Shown here in pieces: positions 8,680-16,752 of a stretch of DNA of 64,000 nucleotides. The notes beneath the pieces are model-generated. The model saw only the letters and a program-made list of their open reading frames with translations, had not been told where the DNA came from and did not search any database. The DNA is taken from assembly GCA_049514435.1 (NCBI GenBank), contig JBEKVB010000001.1:1-64000 (forward strand), in the 5' to 3' direction. The position numbers and the translations under genes were made by a program. The DNA comes from UBA4810 sp002479215. GTDB lineage: Bacteria > Desulfobacterota > Syntrophia > Syntrophales > Smithellaceae. The number at the start of each line of letters is the position of its first letter. The stretch's first letter is position 1.

Positions 8680-9531
8680 TTAGTATGGTTTCATAATTTT
8701 TAAACGGGCTATTCTATCTTCCAGCGGAGGGTGAGTGCTGAAAAGATTCATGAGCATTTTTCCCGAAAGCGGATTGACGATAAATAAATGAGCGGTGGAC
8801 GGGTTGGCATCCATGGGAATTATTTGCGAAGCTTTGGAAAGCTTTCCCAGCGCTCCCGCCAACCCATATGGATTTTTTGTGATGCCTGCGCCGCTGGCAT
8901 CGGCCAGATATTCACGGGAACGGGAAATTGCCATTTGGATGAGGGCCGCGGCAATGGGGGCAAGAATAGCCATAGCGATCAGGCCGATAATTCCTCCTCC
9001 GCTGTCTTCGTCATCACTGCGGACGCCGCCGAAGATAGCCGCCCATTGAGCCATGTGAGCCAGCATAACAATAGCGCCGACCAGAGTCGCGGCAATCGAG
9101 CCAATCAGCATATCCCTGTTTTTAATGTGAGAGATCTCATGGGCAATTACGCCTTCGAGTTCTTCCTTATTTAAAATCTTCATAATCCCTTCGGTCACGG
9201 CTACAAAGGCGTGCTTTTCATTGCGGCCGGTGGCAAAGGCATTGGGTGCTTCTTCGGGAATAATGTACAGCCGCGGCTTTGGTAATTGAGCTTTTAGAGC
9301 AAGATTGCGCACAATGCTGAAAAGGCCGGGTGCCGAACTTTCGGAAACCTCCTGCGCATGATACATTTTCAAAACGATTTTATCGGAAAACCAGTAACTG
9401 CCGAAGTTTAAAATTATCGCGAAGATAAAAGCTATAAAAACGCCTCCCCTGCCGCCGATCAGACCGCCGATCAGCATCAATAATCCGGTTAACGCTCCCA
9501 GTAAAAGAGCGGTTTTTACAGTGTTGCCCAT
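8680..9531 (-). CDS. htpX: HtpX membrane zinc metalloprotease (M48B)
   Basis: HtpX degrades misfolded inner-membrane proteins. I choose the second ATG (9531, MGNTVKTALLLG), 283 aa, because GGAGG directly abuts the first ATG (9537) and is correctly spaced from the second. Two N-terminal helices precede the catalytic domain. The zinc site is HEISH (about 131-135), with the third ligand Glu in SREYLADASG (near 207). Two more hydrophobic segments lie between them. It sits behind clpB, and rpoH is nearby, which fits a heat-shock or membrane-stress role. Confidence 0.95.
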   Translation of the reverse strand: MGNTVKTALLLGALTGLLMLIGGLIGGRGGVFIAFIFAIILNFGSYWFSDKIVLKMYHAQEVSESSAPGLFSIVRNLALKAQLPKPRLYIIPEEAPNAFATGRNEKHAFVAVTEGIMKILNKEELEGVIAHEISHIKNRDMLIGSIAATLVGAIVMLAHMAQWAAIFGGVRSDDEDSGGGIIGLIAMAILAPIAAALIQMAISRSREYLADASGAGITKNPYGLAGALGKLSKASQIIPMDANPSTAHLFIVNPLSGKMLMNLFSTHPPLEDRIARLKIMKPY

Positions 9532-9543
9532 TTCCATCCTCCG

Positions 9544-12132
9544 TTACTTCTTAGTTAAAGTTATTTCACCTTTTTTAGATAGACCCGCTACGACTCGATC
9601 ACCTTCAGTAAATTTGCCGGCCAGAATTTCCAGTGCCAGCGGATCCAGAATAATTTTTTGCAGTGAACGCTTAAGTGGGCGGGCGCCGTAAACAGGGCTG
9701 TAACTGACCTCAGCGATATATTTTTTTGCTTCATCTGTCAATTCGATGCCCAGTTTGCGGTCTTTGAGCCTTTTGTCAATAAGCGCCAATTGAATACCGA
9801 CGATGTGGTTGATATCTTCGGGCGTTAATGCGCGGAAAATAATAATATCGTCAATACGGTTTAAAAATTCCGGTTTGAAAGTCGCGCGCAGAGCTTCCAT
9901 TGTCCGGTTTTGTTTTTCTTTCTCATCCAAAGTCGAATCTTGTACCCATTGTCCGCCGACATTGGAAGTCATAATCACGATGGTGTTTTTGAAATCGACA
10001 GTTCGACCGTGTCCGTCGGTCAGCCGTCCGTCATCAAGTATCTGCAATAAAATATTGAAGACATCGGGATGAGCTTTTTCGATTTCGTCAAAAAGCAGGA
10101 CGCAATAAGGCTTGCGTCTTACGGCTTCGGTTAAATGACCGCCTTCATCGTATCCGACATAGCCGGGCGGTGCGCCGATTAACCGAGCTACGGCATGTTT
10201 TTCCATGTATTCCGACATGTCAATACGCACCATTGCCTGTTCATTGTCAAACATGAATTCCGCCAAAGCGCGCGCCAGTTCGGTTTTACCGACACCGGTT
10301 GGTCCCAGGAAAATAAATGAGCCTATCGGTCGGTTGGGATCTTGCAGACCGGAGCGCGCGCGCCGCAGCGCTGCAGAAACCGCTTGAATGCCTTCATCCT
10401 GGCCGATAACACGCATTTTGAGCCGCTCTTCCATGTGAATGAGTTTCTGCACATCGCTTTCCATCATCCGCGCCAACGGAATGCCCGTCCAGTTGGCAAC
10501 AACTTCAGCCACGTCTTCCGCATCCACTTCTTCTTTGAGCATTTTTTTATTTTTTTGGATTTCCTCAAGCTTTGCCTGATCCTCTTGTAATTTTTTATCC
10601 AAAGCTACCAGTTTTCCGTAACGGATTTCCGCGGCTTTGGCGAGATCACCTTCGCGCTGGACATTGATCTCTTCTATTTTTAAAGCCTCCACTTGACTTT
10701 TAATGTGTTGAATTTGTTTGATGATATCCTTTTCACTCGACCAGTGCAATTTCATCTGGTGCATGCTTTCTTTGAGCTCCGCCAGCTCTTTGTCAATTTT
10801 GCTGCGCCTTTCTTTAGCGGTTTTATCCGTTTCGTTTTTCAGGGATTGCCGTTCGATTTCCAGTTGAATAATTTTCCGGTCAACCGCATCAATTTCCGAA
10901 GGCATGCTGTTCAGTTCGATTCTTAAACGGGATGCCGCTTCGTCAATAAGATCGACGGCTTTATCCGGCAGAAAACGGTCGGAGATATAGCGGTTGGAGA
11001 GAGTGGCCGCCGCGATAATAGCGGAATCTTTTATTCTGACGCCGTGATGTACCTCATATCGTTCTTTCAAACCTCTTAAAATGGCGATGGTATCTTCGAC
11101 AGTTGGCTCTTTGACAAAAATAGGCTGGAAGCGCCTCTCCAGAGCGGCGTCCTTTTCAATGTACTTCCGGTATTCATTAAGAGTCGTGGCTCCGACACAG
11201 CGCAACTCTCCTCGCGCCAGTGCGGGTTTTAGCATATTGGAGGCATCAACGGAACCTTCGGCGGCTCCTGCACCGACAACTGTATGTATTTCATCGATAA
11301 AGAGAATGATTTGACCATCGGAGCTGGTAACTTCTTTGAGAACGGCTTTGAGCCTTTCTTCAAATTCCCCACGATATTTTGCTCCGGCAATTAAAGCTCC
11401 GATGTCGAGGCCGATCACCCGTTTGTCTTTCAGATTTTCCGGCACATCGCCATTGACAATGCGTTGCGCTAATCCTTCAACAATCGCCGTTTTCCCAACG
11501 CCCGGCTCTCCGATCAAGACCGGATTATTTTTTGTGCGGCGCGAGAGCACCTGCATGATGCGTCGTATTTCTTCATCCCTTCCGATTACCGGATCAAAAG
11601 AACCTTTACGGGCCAGTTCATTGAAGTCCTTGGCGTAACGTTCTAGAGCTTGATATTTTCCTTCCGGATTAGGGTCGGTAACTCTTTGATTGCCCCGGAT
11701 TTCCACCAATACTTTAAAGATGCTGTCCTTGGTTACGCTCACTTGACGCAAAATTTTCGTGGCTTCACCGGTTTTTTCCTCGGTTACCGCAATCAAAACA
11801 TGTTCCGCGCTCACATATTCGTCTTTGAGTCGGGCGGCTTCGGTGAGGGCTTTATCGAAAATTTTGTTCAGGCGGGCAGAAAGATATATTTGACCTGTGG
11901 CTGAGCTCTCCACACGCGGCTGTCTTTCCAGAAAATTGACAAGCTTCTGTTCAACCTGATTAGGTTTGGCGCCCAACTTTTCCAGAATAGCTCCGACAAT
12001 GCCTTCTTCTTGTCGCAAAAAAGAAACAAGCAGATGTTCCGGCTCAATCGCTTGATGACCATATGAACCGGCAAGCGTCTGTGCTTCCTGAATCGCTTCC
12101 TGGACTTTCAAAGTAAATTTGTCAAAACGCAT
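9544..12132 (-). CDS. clpB: ClpB disaggregase (AAA+ Hsp100)
   Basis: ClpB threads aggregated proteins through a hexameric ring together with DnaK. It is 862 aa from the ATG at 12132 (MRFDKFTLKVQEA), which has GAGGAT upstream; an in-frame ATG 48 bases earlier lacks support. Domain order is a Clp_N pair (1-145), NBD1 with GEPGVGKT near 205, the coiled-coil middle domain (about 400-520) that marks ClpB, NBD2 with GPTGVGKT near 605, and the C-terminal D2-small domain. It lies between the diadenylate cyclase gene and htpX. No CIRCE element was found upstream; rpoH lies close by on the other strand. Confidence 0.97.
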   Translation of the reverse strand: MRFDKFTLKVQEAIQEAQTLAGSYGHQAIEPEHLLVSFLRQEEGIVGAILEKLGAKPNQVEQKLVNFLERQPRVESSATGQIYLSARLNKIFDKALTEAARLKDEYVSAEHVLIAVTEEKTGEATKILRQVSVTKDSIFKVLVEIRGNQRVTDPNPEGKYQALERYAKDFNELARKGSFDPVIGRDEEIRRIMQVLSRRTKNNPVLIGEPGVGKTAIVEGLAQRIVNGDVPENLKDKRVIGLDIGALIAGAKYRGEFEERLKAVLKEVTSSDGQIILFIDEIHTVVGAGAAEGSVDASNMLKPALARGELRCVGATTLNEYRKYIEKDAALERRFQPIFVKEPTVEDTIAILRGLKERYEVHHGVRIKDSAIIAAATLSNRYISDRFLPDKAVDLIDEAASRLRIELNSMPSEIDAVDRKIIQLEIERQSLKNETDKTAKERRSKIDKELAELKESMHQMKLHWSSEKDIIKQIQHIKSQVEALKIEEINVQREGDLAKAAEIRYGKLVALDKKLQEDQAKLEEIQKNKKMLKEEVDAEDVAEVVANWTGIPLARMMESDVQKLIHMEERLKMRVIGQDEGIQAVSAALRRARSGLQDPNRPIGSFIFLGPTGVGKTELARALAEFMFDNEQAMVRIDMSEYMEKHAVARLIGAPPGYVGYDEGGHLTEAVRRKPYCVLLFDEIEKAHPDVFNILLQILDDGRLTDGHGRTVDFKNTIVIMTSNVGGQWVQDSTLDEKEKQNRTMEALRATFKPEFLNRIDDIIIFRALTPEDINHIVGIQLALIDKRLKDRKLGIELTDEAKKYIAEVSYSPVYGARPLKRSLQKIILDPLALEILAGKFTEGDRVVAGLSKKGEITLTKK

Positions 12133-12177
12133 ATTTTTATCCTCGTTACCCCTGCTTTGCCGGGATAATTCGACTAA

Positions 12178-12209
12178 CAAATTTCATTTCACTTCGTTCC
12201 TGAAATTTG
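12178..12209 (-). repeat. Family A hairpin between the diadenylate cyclase gene and clpB
   Basis: A 9-bp perfect stem (CAAATTTCA / TGAAATTTG) with a 14-nt loop. The flanks match the family: AATGAGACT before and AGTCGAATTA after, read on the minus strand. The upstream flank supplies the stop codon of the preceding gene. A degenerate B-type hairpin follows near 12150-12168. Confidence 0.85.
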
Positions 12210-12216
12210 AGTCTCA

Positions 12217-13089
12217 TTACTCTACCGGCTTTTCAATGGTGACAAACAGTTTACCGTTTTTAAAAACAGTCACATTTCCCGACGATTCGGAAATGACTAT
12301 AGCCACTGCTTGGGTTACGTTAGTGATGCCGGCGGCGGCGATATGGCGGCTCCCCAAACCGGCAGGAAAATCACGGCTGTCTATGGCGGCATTCAGATGT
12401 CTTCCGGCGCTAACGAGGACTCCGTTTTCTTTGATAATAAAGGCGCCGTCGATTGCCGATAATTCTTTGATCGTTTCTTCAAGTTCCGGATTCAAAATGT
12501 TAAGTTGTTCTTCCGAATATCCTAAAAATGGGTTGATAATCATTTGCCGGGAAAGCTGCATGACTTTCTCATCATCTCCCAGCACAAAGATCGTTCCAAC
12601 TTTTCTGTATTCTCGACCTTGGGCAGCCAGCTCGCAGGCAAGATTTAAGACCGCGTTGAAGACTTCCGGCTGTACATTCTCAAGAACATCAGTGATAAAA
12701 TCAGATGTTAAAATTTCAAATTCTTTGCCGACATCAATCACAATGATGCTATCGGCATAGCCGAACTTGGGCACACCGCTCAAACAGACTATTTTATCTC
12801 CTTTTTTAAAAAAGCCTAAAACTATTCCTTTGGCTACGGCTATTTTAATTTTTCCCATACGGGTTAAATTAACGTTGGGAACATCCAATTTTTTGGCAAA
12901 TTTCTTAATGTCTTCGGAGAGTTCTTCATCCTCACGTGTAACGATAATTACGCCGATAGGTTTTTTCATTTCTTCTGCTATAGTGGTAATATCCCGTATG
13001 ATATCAACGCAGACGAGCAATGAATCGGCCTTGACTGCATACGCGATTTTAATGGCATGTTCAATCATGGTTTTATTTATCGATTTCAT
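12217..13089 (-). CDS. Diadenylate cyclase with N-terminal pyruvate-kinase-C-like domain
   Basis: It probably makes cyclic di-AMP from two ATP. The C-terminal half (about 150-290) is a DAC (DisA_N-type) domain with DGA at 214-216 and a GSRH motif at 246-249. The usual third residue of the RHR motif is Ile here. The N-terminal half (1-130) looks like an alpha/beta domain resembling the C-terminal domain of pyruvate kinase, as in archaeal DacZ. No helix-hairpin-helix DNA-binding part (DisA) and no membrane helices (CdaA) are present. It has its own promoter and operator-like dyad. The stop codon lies in a family A repeat. Function is inferred from the motifs. Confidence 0.82.
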   Translation of the reverse strand: MKSINKTMIEHAIKIAYAVKADSLLVCVDIIRDITTIAEEMKKPIGVIIVTREDEELSEDIKKFAKKLDVPNVNLTRMGKIKIAVAKGIVLGFFKKGDKIVCLSGVPKFGYADSIIVIDVGKEFEILTSDFITDVLENVQPEVFNAVLNLACELAAQGREYRKVGTIFVLGDDEKVMQLSRQMIINPFLGYSEEQLNILNPELEETIKELSAIDGAFIIKENGVLVSAGRHLNAAIDSRDFPAGLGSRHIAAAGITNVTQAVAIVISESSGNVTVFKNGKLFVTIEKPVE

Positions 13090-13103
13090 TTCAATTCCTT
13101 AGA

Positions 13104-13144
13104 TTGTTTATCTATAGAATAAACAATGATCGTTTGCCTGTCAA
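13104..13144 (-). promoter_or_regulatory. Promoter of the diadenylate cyclase-clpB run with overlapping dyad
   Basis: On the minus strand, TTGACA (13144-13139) is followed after 17 nt by TATTCT (13121-13116). A perfect 8-bp dyad, TTGTTTAT...ATAAACAA with a 7-nt centre (13104-13126), covers the -10 box and the start region, as an operator would. The gene starts at 13089 after AAGGA. Confidence 0.7.
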
Positions 13145-13149
13145 GAAGA

Positions 13150-13345
13150 GACTTGTTATTAAAGCATAAATCCCGATACGCTGCGCTAACGGAATTAATC
13201 ACGGGCACCTGCGATGCCCTCCGCCCATGGCGGGATCAATTCAACTTACAAATATTGCTGCGCTTCACTGGCAATATTTGAGTTTCATTAATTCGACTAT
13301 CAAATTTCAGTGCACTTCGTTTCTGAAATTTGAGTCTCGTTAAAA
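13150..13345 (-). repeat. Repeat block with two family A hairpins
   Basis: This block fills most of the divergent gap between the cyclase gene and rpoH. Hairpin 1 is CAAATATTGC (13249-13258) with GCAATATTTG (13271-13280); hairpin 2 is CAAATTTCAG (13301-13310) with CTGAAATTTG (13323-13332). Both are perfect 10-bp stems with 12-nt loops. The conserved flanks AGTCGAATTA and AA(T/C)GA(A/G)ACTC are present on the minus strand. GC-rich B-like palindromes lie at 13150-13240. Confidence 0.85.
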
Positions 13346-13455
13346 ATTACTTGACCGGAAAAATTTAGTTGGATAAAAAGCCTATTATGAGTAACTAATT
13401 CGCTATTCATGAGCCTATTTTTTTGAACTATAAAGGTCTAAAGGAGGCCTGATCG

Positions 13456-14301
13456 GTGAAGCTGCCTGTAGTAGTCGGTACTCTTGATTTATATATTTCG
13501 GAAATTAACCACTTTCCGCTTTTGACCGCGGAAGATGAATTCAAGTTCGCAGTGCGTCTGAAAAAGCACAATGACATGGAAGCCGCCGAAAAGCTGGTAG
13601 TTTCTAATTTGCGTTTTGTAGTCAAGATTGCCCATGAATACCGCAACTACGGATTCAAACTGGCTGATTTAATTCAGGAAGGCAATATCGGTCTTATCCA
13701 CGCCGTGAAAAAATTTGATCCATACAAAGGCTACCGCCTCATTTCTTACGCGGTATGGTGGATTCGCGCCTACATTCAAAATTATCTTATCAAGTCCTGG
13801 AGCATCGTTAAGATAGGCACGACGCAGGCGCAGAGAAAACTCTTTTTCAAATTGAGCCAGGCTAAAAAACAATTGGAGGCGCTTTCGAAAAAAAAGCCGG
13901 AGTTTGCCGAAATAGCCGAAGCTCTGGGAGTCAAAGGCTCCGAGGTGGCGGAAATGGACTTGCGCATGGGTTCGCGCGATGTATCCTTGCATGAATTTAT
14001 CGGCGACGAAGGAGACACCACACATATTGATTTGCTTGCTTATGAAGGTGATGATCAAGAAGTAGCTTTGATTAAAAATGAAGAAAAAAGTTTGGTCAAA
14101 CAAAATATTGCCAACGCTCTGACTAATCTCAGCGAAAGGGAGAGTTATATTATCCTAAATCGCGTAATGGCGGACAATCCTGAAACCTTACAGGAAATAG
14201 GCAACAAATTCAACATAACGCGGGAGAGGGCGCGCCAAATCGAAAAACAAGCACTGAAAAAAGTGCAACTGGCCCTGCCGTATTTGAAACCGGATAAATA
14301 G
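13456..14301 (+). CDS. rpoH: RNA polymerase sigma-32 (heat-shock sigma factor)
   Basis: RpoH directs RNA polymerase to heat-shock promoters. The 281 aa contain region 1.2/2.1 (about 10-60), region 2 with the DLIQEGNIGL and FDPYKGYRLISYAVWWIRAYI core (70-107), the RpoH box around QRKLFFKL (126-133) and region 4 with a C-terminal helix-turn-helix (ITRERARQIEKQAL). The start is GTG, with AAGGAGG 8 nt upstream; no ATG fits. A candidate promoter is TTGACC (13351-13356), 17 nt, TAAAAA (13374-13379). It diverges from the clpB-htpX run, likely part of its own regulon. Confidence 0.96.
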   Translation: MKLPVVVGTLDLYISEINHFPLLTAEDEFKFAVRLKKHNDMEAAEKLVVSNLRFVVKIAHEYRNYGFKLADLIQEGNIGLIHAVKKFDPYKGYRLISYAVWWIRAYIQNYLIKSWSIVKIGTTQAQRKLFFKLSQAKKQLEALSKKKPEFAEIAEALGVKGSEVAEMDLRMGSRDVSLHEFIGDEGDTTHIDLLAYEGDDQEVALIKNEEKSLVKQNIANALTNLSERESYIILNRVMADNPETLQEIGNKFNITRERARQIEKQALKKVQLALPYLKPDK

Positions 14302-14323
14302 TGGATACAGAAAGGAAACTAGT

Positions 14324-14407
14324 ATGATGTCCCCGAAATCTTGCATTGCAAAACTTATTTGGGCAACAGGCCGTCAAGATCTGATCCCATTTCTTGAAAA
14401 TTTATAA
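14324..14407 (+). CDS. Possible 27-aa protein behind rpoH
   Basis: A short frame starts at ATG 14324 (MMSPKSCIAKLIWATG...) and ends at TAA 14405-14407. AAAGGAAAC lies at a workable distance upstream, and it begins 22 nt after the rpoH stop. It has no recognisable domain. The good ribosome binding site is the only positive evidence; it could be chance. Confidence 0.3.
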   Translation: MMSPKSCIAKLIWATGRQDLIPFLENL

Positions 14408-14425
14408 ATGCAAAATTAAAAATGA

Positions 14426-14472
14426 GGCACTTCCTATGTTAAATCAATATCAATATAGATAGGGGAAGTGCC
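14426..14472 (-). terminator. Hairpin between convergent rpoH and phosphotriesterase genes
   Basis: A 9-bp perfect stem (GGCACTTCC at 14426-14434, GGAAGTGCC at 14464-14472) encloses an AT-rich loop with a further TAT/ATA pairing. On the minus strand it is followed by an ATTTTTAATTTT tract, which suits a terminator for the phosphotriesterase-family gene. On the plus strand the T-run is weaker. Confidence 0.65.
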
Positions 14473-14511
14473 CCGCTGTTTTAATGTTTACCGGGGTTAA
14501 GTGTAAATATT

Positions 14512-15540
14512 TTATTGGCCCAGAAACAAATTTCTGGGGTTATCCACCATCATGGTTTTGATTTGCGCGTCGGTCACACCCTGGGCTTTTAGGGCCGGGA
14601 GGAAATCCTTGGATATGTGGTCAATCTGCCAATTTTTAAAACCCGCTTGATAATTTTCCGGCACCTCGGTCATACGGCCTAACCAGACATTGACCGTATC
14701 ATGGGAAAGCATGATTTTGTTGGCAAAACCTAATTTACAGAGTTCAGCCACGTTTTTTACGTTGACATCAAACGGCGTAATGATATCCAGGCCGATGCGA
14801 TCGAAGGCAATGTACACGCCCTTGGCGAGAATGGCCTTATGGTATTCGATATCTTTAGAGTTGGATACATGGCCGATCATGACTTTTTTTGGATTAGCGC
14901 CTTCTGCGAGGAATAAATCAGCCTGCTCAACGCCGCCTAATGGGCCGTCCGTATGGGTAATGATGGGCACACCAGTGGCCTTTTGTGCGACAACCGCTGC
15001 TTTCAGGACTGCCGTTTCATAGGGAGAGATTGTGCCGCCGCCGCTAGTTCCACATTTAATTACCCCAGCTTTGACGCCGGTCTTGCCGATACCCTGATTG
15101 ATTTCTTTAATAAAGAGCTCGGACATCATTTTGGAAATATCCATGCCCCAAACTATCCTCGTCTTCCAGTAGGCTGGAGAACCTTCATGCTCCGTATAGA
15201 GTCCGGTGGAGCAAATGATATTCATACCGGTTTTCTTGGCCAGCTCTTTGTATAATAGAGGATTGCGTCCACCCACATCATTGGTTGTGGCATCAATGAT
15301 TGTTTTAATACCGTATTTTTGCGCTATCTTGATAACACCAAGATTGGTTTTAAGCACTGCCTTGTAATCATAGGGCGCCATTGTTTCATCCGCATGCCAG
15401 TTGGGGTAAGCAAAGGAAAAATGTTCGTGCACAAGCGTTGTTCCCAGCTTGTCGGGAGAGATGGGTCCCCAGACCGAGTTGATCATGCCCGACGGTGTTG
15501 CCGTAACTTTCGCCTTGGCGAGGACTCTTCGTTTGTCCAT
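14512..15540 (-). CDS. Phosphotriesterase-family metal-dependent hydrolase
   Basis: This amidohydrolase-superfamily protein of 342 aa belongs to the PTE family, whose members act as lactonases, phosphotriesterases or on unknown substrates. The binuclear metal site is complete: His38 and His40 (HEH), the lysine to be carbamylated (Lys162 in GVIKCG), His196 (ITHTD), His224 (IGHV) and Asp281 (LSHD). AAAGGAGG precedes the ATG. It is monocistronic with a terminator behind it, so context does not suggest a substrate. There is no signal peptide, hence probably cytosolic. Confidence 0.88.
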   Translation of the reverse strand: MDKRRVLAKAKVTATPSGMINSVWGPISPDKLGTTLVHEHFSFAYPNWHADETMAPYDYKAVLKTNLGVIKIAQKYGIKTIIDATTNDVGGRNPLLYKELAKKTGMNIICSTGLYTEHEGSPAYWKTRIVWGMDISKMMSELFIKEINQGIGKTGVKAGVIKCGTSGGGTISPYETAVLKAAVVAQKATGVPIITHTDGPLGGVEQADLFLAEGANPKKVMIGHVSNSKDIEYHKAILAKGVYIAFDRIGLDIITPFDVNVKNVAELCKLGFANKIMLSHDTVNVWLGRMTEVPENYQAGFKNWQIDHISKDFLPALKAQGVTDAQIKTMMVDNPRNLFLGQ

Positions 15541-15846
15541 GGTTTTTCCTCCTTTTTATTATGCGGCTTGTTTTAGATTCAAGCCGGAAGAATACTTGTT
15601 AATAATTAATGATCTATTCGCATACAGAGCCGGTGATTGCCTGTCAAGTGGAAAAATTTCTCCCGGATATGCTTTTTATACACGATAAAAGTAAAACTTT
15701 TTTGGGGTTTATAAACAACTAAAGTTATGATAACTTTTAATCAGATAGAAAGATTAAATTTAAAATTTTTATTGTTGCTCGGGAAAATAATGCGTTCAAG
15801 ATTAATTGTAATACATTCTTAAAGTGGAAATTTTGAGGAAAAAATT
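15541..15846. promoter_or_regulatory. Divergent intergenic region with a 17-bp palindrome
   Basis: This 306-nt gap lies between two divergent genes. It contains a perfect dyad, AAAGTTAT-G-ATAACTTT (15721-15737), which could be a repressor site. It is otherwise AT-rich. No confident promoter could be assigned. Confidence 0.45.
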
Positions 15847-16637
15847 ATGTCATTCATCCAAATTTTGCTCATTCACATATCGACGTCGTTGCTTGGTTCT
15901 CTCATGGTTGCTATCTATGTAGCTTTATCTATAACCGGCCTTATCATTATCCGGAAATTTTATCCGCATGACAAATGCAAACTCCACAATGATGTTGCCG
16001 GTTTATTTTTACTACTCTCGGCGTCATTTATGCCGTCCTTCTTGCCTTTACGGTCATCATTACATGGCAGGATTTCGATAAGGCAAGTGAAGTGACGAGC
16101 AATGAAGCTAATTGTATCGCGTCGCTTTATCATGATGCAACGGCCTTTCCTGCCGGATTTCGCGCCCAGCTTAAAAGCGAACTGACTAATTATGTAAATG
16201 CCATCATAAACGACGAGTGGCAAAAAATGGCCAAGGGGCAGAGAAGTCCTCAGGTGGAAAAAATACAGGAAAAATTGTGGCTGCTGTACGGCAGTTTTCA
16301 ACCGAAAAACGAAACGCAGAAAATTTTTTTAATGGAATCTGTGAAAATAATGAACCAGGCGAGTGAAATGAGGAGACAGCGCATTGTCTATGCGAGCTCA
16401 GGCATTCATCCGCTTCTTTATTTTGTTCTCATAACCGGCAGTTTTATTACCATAGCTTTTACAATGATGTTTGGTACGGAAAACCTTGTTCCGCATATAA
16501 TCATGACGTCTTTTCTTGCGGCTATGATTGCCCTTACTCTTTTTACAATTATCGCGCTGGATTATCCATTTACGGGAAACATCAGCATCAAACCTGAGGT
16601 TTTCACAAGCATGCTGTCGTCTTTAATGAGTCCGTGA
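15847..16637 (+). pseudogene. DUF4239 membrane protein gene broken by a one-base frameshift
   Basis: Two consecutive frames together make one DUF4239 protein of about 263 aa, the family's normal size. The first (15847-16095) encodes an N-terminal helix and a piece ending in LHNDVAG. The second (its stop at 16637) carries the matching continuation, GVIYAVLLAFTVIITWQDFD, then the soluble region and two C-terminal helices. Adding one T to the T5 run at 16006-16010 joins them exactly. This may be a real mutation, slippage at the T-run or a sequencing error. The family is membrane-bound and of unknown function. Confidence 0.8.
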
Positions 16638-16692
16638 CGCCGGGCGGAAAACCATCATTAATTTTTTTGCCGATCGGTGTTTGTAAACTGAT

Positions 16693-16733
16693 AACTTCTG
16701 AAATGCAGAAGCATTTCTGCTCGAAGTTTTTCC
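16693..16733 (+). terminator. Nested hairpin behind the DUF4239 gene
   Basis: An outer AACTTC/GAAGTT stem and an inner GCAGAA/TTCTGC stem with a GCAT loop are followed by TTTTTCC on the plus strand. The hairpin lies between convergent genes (DUF4239 and dnaB). It is plausible as a terminator but has a short T-run. Confidence 0.5.
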
Positions 16734-16752
16734 AACTACTTATATTATGTAA

